A program made the position numbers and the translations under genes. A DNA stretch of 64,000 nucleotides, taken from NCBI GenBank assembly GCA_021234535.1, contig CM037843.1, positions 25,389,911 to 25,453,910 of the forward strand, given 5' to 3'. Under the pieces are notes generated by a model, which saw only the letters and a list, made by a program, of their open reading frames with translations, did no database searches and was not told the DNA's origin. Below are positions 58,496 through 64,000 of this stretch, piece by piece. The stretch's first letter is position 1; the number at the start of each line of letters is the position of its first letter. This stretch comes from Stichopus chloronotus (Eukaryota; Echinodermata; Holothuroidea; Aspidochirotida; Stichopodidae).

Positions 58496-58699
58496 GCCCT
58501 GCTACGTGCTCATGACCAAATAGCAACCAGAGATCCTGTCCAGCATCATCAACAACAGTCCAGACATTCCCCGGTCAAGTCAAGAGAACTGGAACACGCA
58601 GCGATAGCGCCGACGGCGGCTGCCTCTCCGAGGCAAGTGGTTCAAGTCACGGGTGGACCAGATCGGATAGTCAAGATAGACAAGGCCAACAATCCATTG
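58496..58699 (+). CDS. PALS1: PALS1-like exon 8: end of L27C, linker and start of the canonical PDZ
   Basis: The exon encodes 68 residues (544-611), phase 0 at both ends, with acceptor CAACAG and donor GTGTGT. ALLRAHDQIATRD completes L27C (human ALLLAHDKVAEQE). A Gln/His/Ala-rich linker (about 557-598) follows; its Ala/Pro part has a run of CG-containing codons (GCAGCGATAGCGCCGACGGC) unlike the AT-rich surroundings. DRIVKIDKANNPL then starts the canonical PALS1 PDZ (human VKIVRIEKARDIPL), with the exon boundary inside the PLGATI carboxylate-binding loop, a common PDZ intron position. It therefore covers the hinge between the LIN7-binding and Crumbs-binding modules. Confidence 0.93.
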
Positions 58700-61600
58700 G
58701 TGTGTATCTCTCTGACAAAGCTCATTGATTACCACAAGTCGTAGTTTTGTCAACTTTTTGCTGTCATATCAGGAATTTATTTTGATTTGTGCGAAGGTAA
58801 GAATGCACCCTGAAATGAAAGTTAATTGTTACAGTAGGACTTTTGAGGTGAATGAGGAAAAGAAAAAGAGAAAACTGAAGATACTTTAAAATCATTATCT
58901 GAGCAGCCATTTAGAGGAGGTCTTGCACACAATTAATACAAGGAAGATATGGGCTTTTCCTGTATGGGAAGATTGGAAACAAGGCCAGAGGACCACTTAT
59001 ATTTCCAACTACAAAATCAACTTTCCTCAAAACCAACATGAGACTTTCACTAGAGATCTATGTTAAACATATTCCCATTACAAACTTGGTCTACAAAGGG
59101 GTTGAGATTTTGGTAGATGGCACTTTTCCGACCAGTAATTCTTGCATAGACCTTGACTGTTCAAGAGGCATTTTTGCTGATATTGAAGAAATCAATATTA
59201 ATCAACTACTTGGTGAGTTAGGTAATGTTATCTACATAAAAGATTTTATTGAGTAAATCTGTTGCAGAAACCAGACTCACAGGTGTAATGACCAGTCAAC
59301 ATTAATTAGTCTTAAGAGACACCATTTATATTAAAAGTGAGTGGAAAAAGTTCCTCGTAATTTATGACTAAAGTGTGCTACTCTCAGTTGTAATGAGATC
59401 AGGCCTGTAAGTTTTCATGTGTGCAATTTGAAAGTACCAACAAAGGGCCATGCATGAAAATGAATTACCCAGGAGTACCTATCACTTCCTTTATTTGCTT
59501 GTTGTTTACTGTGATTTGTACTGATTCTCTAGTTTGGGTGGTCTGGTTTTGCAAATGATTTAAATGTTTTTAGTAGAATAGAGCAAAAGCTGATCAACAG
59601 CCGAAACGTGACTCAGTATTGATTGGTTACCTGAAACCTTTTTTCAATCATTACCCTCAAGATCAGACAGATGTTTACTTGAATCCTTACAGTTACCATC
59701 TGGAACTCAGCAGTTTGTATCCTATACCAATTTATGCACAAAACGGAAAAGGGCGAAAAAGGCGTCTTGGTAGCATTTTGCACGTATTTGTAGGTTTTCA
59801 AAGTAGTTCAACATTTGTCAAACAAGTGAAGGAGGAGGTAAACTACATACTATTCCTGATGTTAATGAAACCTAAAATATGTAGCCAAAGAAATAGAGGC
59901 TTGAATTATGGGTGTCGGCAAATGCCATCATCATTGTTGACTTCACTGACATCTCTCAGTAATTTCCGTTATTTTTCTTGACTATTTTCACCCCAGCATA
60001 TGGGGTAAGAATATAAGATGGCATGCTCACCTGTCGAATGTCTTGTTCTTTGGTAGAGGTAGAACTCCTGTACAATCTATTACATAAACAGAAGGGATAC
60101 ATGTTAAACATCTTTTAAAGAAGGACAACAGCTGACGAAATTCTCTTCTTGTGAATTTCCACTGAATGTGGGGCACTTGCAGTAGACCCTTTAATGTCAG
60201 TTTAAACAGTTGGTCTGAAAGGTCAGTATTTAAACATGTTAGGACTTGTTTGGTAATGTCTGAACATTGTGGCCAGTAAAAGTCCAAAAAGAATGAAATG
60301 AACAGCAGCTACTGAATGTGACAATAGGTGAAGTTTGTTCAAAGGTGTCAAGTTACATGAATATTTGCAATACTTTGACATATAGCTAGCTTTTCAGCTG
60401 GAATACGTATCCCTTTTGTTTATTGTACTCCCTTCCACTCACACAACAGTAGTTTGACATCCAACAGTCAAACTGGGATAGTTAATCCTTTGTTGGTTCC
60501 TTGCGTCAGCAAAGGAACCTATGCAGTCAGGTTGGCGGGTGTGTGTGTGTGGTATGTGTGTGTGTGATGTGTGCATCTGTGACACTTGCTTAGGATTGCT
60601 CTAACTCAATAGGGGAAAGTCAGATAAAGTCAAACTTGGTATGTAGGTTCGCCATTTTGAGAAGGTGTGCCCCATCGTTTTTGGTGGAGGTCAAAGGTCA
60701 TCTGGGGGAACTGAGGGCAAAAGTCTGTTTTGCTTGGGTACGCTGTAACTCAATAAGGGAAAGTCAGATGAAAATCAAACTTGGTATGTAGGTACGCCAT
60801 ATTGGGACAGTGGACCCTATTGTTTTTGGTGGAGGTCAAAGGTCATCTGGGGGAACTGGGGGAAAAAGGCTGTTCTTGGTACCTGTAGGAAGTAAACAAC
60901 TTGGTATGTAGGTTCGCCATATTGAGAAGGTGTGCCCTTTTGTTTTTGGTGGAGGTCAAAGGTCATCTGGGGGAACTGGGGGCAAAAGTCTGAAAACCTT
61001 GTGCTATGGATGCTCATATGTACCATCAGTCCCCCTCCAGTGCATCATGAAAGTACTGCTTGAGTTAGCAATTTCTTGATCAAATGAAAAAGAAGCAGTG
61101 TTGTTTGCACTACTGTAGGTGGTCACACCAGATAAGTTTTGGCTGGATCAGTTTACCTCCTCATGCCTGAGTGCTAATGTGTGCATTCATGTAAGTGTCT
61201 TTTCAATTAGTGAGGTGGGCAGAAAGCAATGAAAGAAAATAGGTCAGTTGGTGTTCTTACCAGTTTAAACTAGACCCCAGTAGTTCCCCCAGGGCATACT
61301 ATCAGTTTATTGGACTTTAAAGGGGCATAGATGGGATAAGCCATATTGCAATTTGCAGAGCCCCTTCTTGAAATGAGAAATGCACAGCTGTTTGTGTTTT
61401 GTAAAATGAATGGGATATTGCTGTATATTGCAGAAATCAACATCTTCAATTCATTTCATTAATTGAAATGACTTCTTTGATATTTATGAACTCAGGCATA
61501 TCATTTTACAGTATGTATATTCCAAGTACAAGGAACCATGGTGCCCCTAGGCTGTTGTGAAATCATGCAAAATACTTCTTCTCTTACAGATTGTATGTAA

Positions 61601-62652
61601 CACTGTTGATGGTTGGTCACATTAGTGCTATGGAAGTGGTTCCATGTGGGTGTATGTTTGTCATGTTTGGGGTCCAATGTCTGAAATGGGCCGTTTTATA
61701 GAAGCATGAAATATGTTTCTCTCTCTACAGATTTTATGTTACAAAAGTGAGAGTTCATGGTCAGAAATGGACCATATAGGCTATTGTACAAAATAATACA
61801 ATATGCTCCCTTTTACTTCATAATTAACATTATATGCTCTCCATCTGTGCAAGGAACCAGAGTGCCCTTGGGCTCTTGTTTATGTTACTTAAAGAACAAA
61901 CACACAATAGTGCTTTGACACCCAGCTGTAAAGTCTGATAGGCAGGATTAGCCGCATGCATAAGGAGGTGGTGGGAAAGTGATATATTCCCCCCTTGCAT
62001 GGCTAGCCATAAAAATGACTTGTTGGATCAATCACAGAAATGGGGTGGACCTTAAGCTTAAGTTTCCATATGTAAAATCTGTAAAAATGGACTATATCCT
62101 ACTATTCTACGCAGTGAAAAAGTTTTTGAATTTGAAAGTTTGATGATCATCAAGGAGCCTACAGCATATTGCTCATGGTTGAACACTGGCAAGATTTGAC
62201 TTCTCGTTTTGGGAAGTGCCCACAGAGTAACAAGTCCAGGGGTGAAGCCTGTCAATAGCAATACAAACCTAGACCTTCTAACAGAACCACCATTTAACGA
62301 CAGATGAGGGTGTATCCCCAGTCCTTGACCCACTTTCCCAAAGGAAGGGAGGGTGGAAGACTTGCCCAGCTCAGCAGCCTATCAAGTGTACCAAGCAACC
62401 TAAAGCAGACTAGATCTAACTCAGGCAACAGGAACCCAAATAATCTTCTCAGCACCACTGTAAACAGCTTTACTGAGCAAGCCAAATTTGGGTCTCTAGA
62501 TAATTTCCAAGTGGTTCCTCCTGAAAGTGGACATAAATGTCACCATTTTCGCATCACACTATTATTGAAGTCATAAAAAATTTTTGATGTAAAGTTTTCA
62601 AGGCTTAGCTGAGTAGCCAGCCAGGTGATGATGATATTTATAATTTTCTCAG
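58700..62652 (+). other. PALS1: Intron 8 (4.0 kb)
   Basis: The intron holds the variant receptor-site repeat (60495-61882). The stretch 58760-60480 contains two open frames (59038-59256 and 59619-59981) that I do not recognise and do not call as exons. The acceptor is CTCAG before GGTGCTAC. Confidence 0.6.
60495..61882 (+). repeat. Variant receptor-site repeat element with GGTTCCTTGC head
   Basis: The head GGTTCCTTGC (60495-60504) pairs with GCAAAGGAACC (60509-60519) and is followed by CTATGCAGTCAGG and a TG microsatellite (60539-60572). Three units share TTGGTATGTAGGTTCGCCAT and GGAGGTCAAAGGTCATCTGG; the DR1 motif recurs at 60688, 60833 and 60953 (145 then 120 bp). Tail-like pieces GCAAGGAACCAGAGTGCCCT TGGGCTCTTG (61850-61879) and CAAGGAACCATGGTGCCCCT (61529-61548) correspond to the GGCAAGGAATC hairpin tail of the main family. 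Unit sequence outside the DR1 core differs from the 38-kb array, so this is a sister subfamily. Confidence 0.7.
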
Positions 62653-62814
62653 GGTGCTACAATTGTCAACGATGATGAAGAGGTTCTCATCGGAAGGATC
62701 ATAAAAGGCGGCATCGCTGAAAAGACGGGACTCCTCCACGAAGGAGACAGGATCCTGGAGATCAATGGCGAGGACGTCAACGGCAAGAGCGTGGACGAAA
62801 TATCAGATATGCTG
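62653..62814 (+). CDS. PALS1: PALS1-like exon 9: core of the canonical PDZ
   Basis: The exon encodes 54 residues (612-665), phase 0 at both ends, with donor GTGAGC. GATIVNDDEEVLIGRIIKGG, IAEKTGLLHEGDRILEING and EDVNGKSVDEISDML align without gaps to human PALS1 [39 protein letters not shown] and IEIRGKDVNEVFDLL. This PDZ binds the C-terminal ERLI of Crumbs. Codon use is GC-richer than the exons upstream. It is the strongest single piece of evidence for the gene's identity. Confidence 0.97.
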
Positions 62815-63342
62815 GTGAGCAGGCTCTGTAGAATGTGATGTCTTACACTTCTTATCATTACTGACATAAGGGATGTAGATCAGTTTGAACACATAAAAGT
62901 ACAAGAAAAGAATAGCAGCTGATGTCTTATGATGTAAAACATCTCTGTTTAGTCTCTTTGTTGCTTTCTTTGGTAGACATTGCTCGTGTAATTATGGGTA
63001 TTAGACTGATGAAGTTATCTTTTTATCTTCCATCTTTTCCTTCGCCCTTTTCATGGTAACTTGTTTTTTGAACCACCTGTTATCTGTCACATTGTGTTAC
63101 CCCTAGTGTAGCCTTCTAGAAAAAAAGGAGAGGAAGTAATTCATCTGAATCCGATGAACGTTGATCTTGAAATGGCACAAAGGAAGCCATTTAAGCTGAT
63201 ATACTCTCTGTTTATTTTGTTACATTTTGTTATGTCGAACACTGTCGAATGTTGTTCTCTTCAGGTGAATAGACTTTGTGTAAGTGATTTCAAAGGCTTG
63301 AGAACCCTATTAAACCACCTGTTACTATTTCCTCTATTGCAG
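62815..63342 (+). other. PALS1: Intron 9 (0.5 kb)
   Basis: Short intron with a pyrimidine-rich end (CCTCTATTGCAG). No repeat was recognised. Confidence 0.75.
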
Positions 63343-63441
63343 GCTGATGTGAATGGTACCATAACATTCCGTGTCATACCTGCGAGAGAGATCAACATGC
63401 CAGAGCAGCAGCCGGTCGCTAATACCTCTTTGAGGAACATG
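63343..63441 (+). CDS. PALS1: PALS1-like exon 10: end of the canonical PDZ
   Basis: The exon encodes 33 residues, ADVNGTITFRVIPAREINMP then EQQPVANTSLRNM (666-698), phase 0 at both ends, with donor GTGAGT. ADVNGTITFRVIPA closes the PDZ (human SDMHGTLTFVLIPS), and the remainder begins the linker to the SH3 domain (human [20 protein letters not shown]). The next exon, expected to carry the start of SH3, is outside the window. Confidence 0.94.
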
Positions 63442-64000
63442 GTGAGTTGCAGCAGCGGTACGGCAGGTTACCTGCACATTACATTGTATCATGTGATCAA
63501 CATTTCACACTGACGTATTGACCTACAACTCAAGTAGAAGGTATGAAGAGTCCGTCCCACTCCCTCGCTCCCTACCCTGACTAAGGAATATGTTGATCCA
63601 AATTTGAGTGATTTGTTCAATAATTTTTCTGTGAAAAAGTATCAAGGACAAACGAGATTTGTCTTATTTAGCACACTGAAAGCAGTGGAAGAGAAATTGG
63701 GCCAAACCAATAAACAACTGTGGTGTGTTAACTTTGCAGTACAATAGTCTACAGAGAAGCATATTGACATCAGTGTACAATGTCTGTTGTATGTTGTTAA
63801 CTGCTGTTGGTCAGTTGTGAGTGTAGACAATATGTTGGCAGTACGTAATTACTTTAATTTACAAATGCCCGCAGACATACGCTGTCTTGATCTTTCAGGC
63901 ACAGACACATAAATAGTCATGAATGTAATCATTGCTGGTTCGATGTTGACTAAGATGTAATTAAGAGATCTTTGGCAGAGTTCCCTTCTTGAAAGTCAAT
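63442..64000 (+). other. PALS1: Intron 10, 5' part
   Basis: The donor GTGAGT is followed by unremarkable sequence to the window edge. The SH3, HOOK and guanylate-kinase exons must lie beyond. Confidence 0.6.

Larger units (their letters stand above)
3156..63441 (+). other. PALS1: Gene span (coding part): PALS1/MPP5/Stardust orthologue with extra N-terminal PDZ, 3' end outside window
   Basis: Ten exons form one plus-strand model of about 698 residues, still lacking the SH3, HOOK and guanylate-kinase parts that should follow beyond 64000. Orthology rests on three signatures known in PALS1/Stardust: the ECR1 motif PREVAVDCP (human HREMAVDCP), a tandem L27N-L27C pair, and a PDZ introduced by RIVKIDKANNPLGATI and containing LLHEGDRILEING. 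PALS1 is a cytoplasmic scaffold at apical junctions, linking Crumbs (PDZ/SH3-GUK), PATJ (L27N), LIN7 (L27C) and Par6 (ECR1). Phases chain 1-0-1-0-1-0-0-0-0-0 and all donors and acceptors are GT/AG. Human PALS1 is about 675 residues in total; here the canonical PDZ starts near residue 600, about 345 later than in human, owing to exons 1-4. Intron 3 alone is 23 kb. Confidence 0.9.

Noticed and set aside
59038..59981. Two open frames in intron 8 (MRLSLEIYVKHIPITNLV... and MIGYLKPFFNHYPQDQ...)
   Set aside because: They are protein-like to the eye but lie between phase-matched PDZ exons, match no family that I know, and lack splice sites in phase.

Overview
This is a eukaryotic, animal window: AT-rich, dominated by long introns and interspersed repeats. 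It holds the 5' two-thirds of one plus-strand gene that I recognise as a PALS1 / MPP5 / Stardust orthologue, the membrane-associated guanylate kinase (MAGUK) scaffold of the Crumbs apical polarity complex. Ten coding exons can be placed between 3156 and 63441. All introns are GT-AG and the phases chain correctly, apart from two single-base frame breaks inside exon 4. The gene runs off the right edge before its SH3, HOOK and guanylate-kinase parts. I saw no convincing second gene, tRNA, rRNA or CRISPR. The long introns and the repeat types suggest a marine invertebrate, perhaps an echinoderm or another invertebrate deuterostome; that placement is an inference and is weak.

Layout. 1-3155: upstream flank or 5'UTR with no certain feature. 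Exons 1-3 (3156-3267, 19127-19236, 24230-24287) encode an N-terminal PDZ domain that textbook PALS1 proteins lack. Exon 4 (47386-48331) is a long Ser/Thr/Asp-rich linker ending in the conserved Par6-binding ECR1 motif (PREVAVDCP) followed by a PPPPY motif. Exon 5 (52648-52765) is a further linker. Exons 6-8 (55512-55720, 57707-57784, 58496-58699) encode the L27N and L27C domains. The end of exon 8 with exons 9-10 (62653-62814, 63343-63441) encodes the canonical PALS1 PDZ. From the family, L27N should bind PATJ, L27C LIN7, the second PDZ the Crumbs tail, and ECR1 Par6.

The introns are full of repeats. The most striking is an element family with a palindromic TTCCTTGCC head, a TG microsatellite, a tandem array of about 145-bp units and a hairpin tail. 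Each unit carries four nuclear-receptor half sites spaced as DR1-DR4-DR4. The best copy is 37796-40172 (about 15 units). Degenerate or related copies lie near 10.0-11.0, 20.6-21.9, 47.0-47.3, 54.9-55.5 and 60.5-61.9 kb. Its architecture resembles Helentron-associated non-autonomous elements (HINE / DINE-1 / 'pearl' type). Other families are a 353-bp TTAA-flanked MITE (five copies), a foldback MITE ending in GTGAATACCCACACC (about ten copies), a pogo/Tigger-like element with TA target duplications (27471-28254), a 340-bp TIR element just after exon 2, and a second foldback at 15284-15800.

Things most worth a second look: the extra PDZ domain on a PALS1 protein; the two homopolymer frame breaks in exon 4; an in-frame pair of tandem donors in exon 6; the 145-bp receptor-site arrays and their covarying tail hairpin; and a run of hairpins at 41821-41950.
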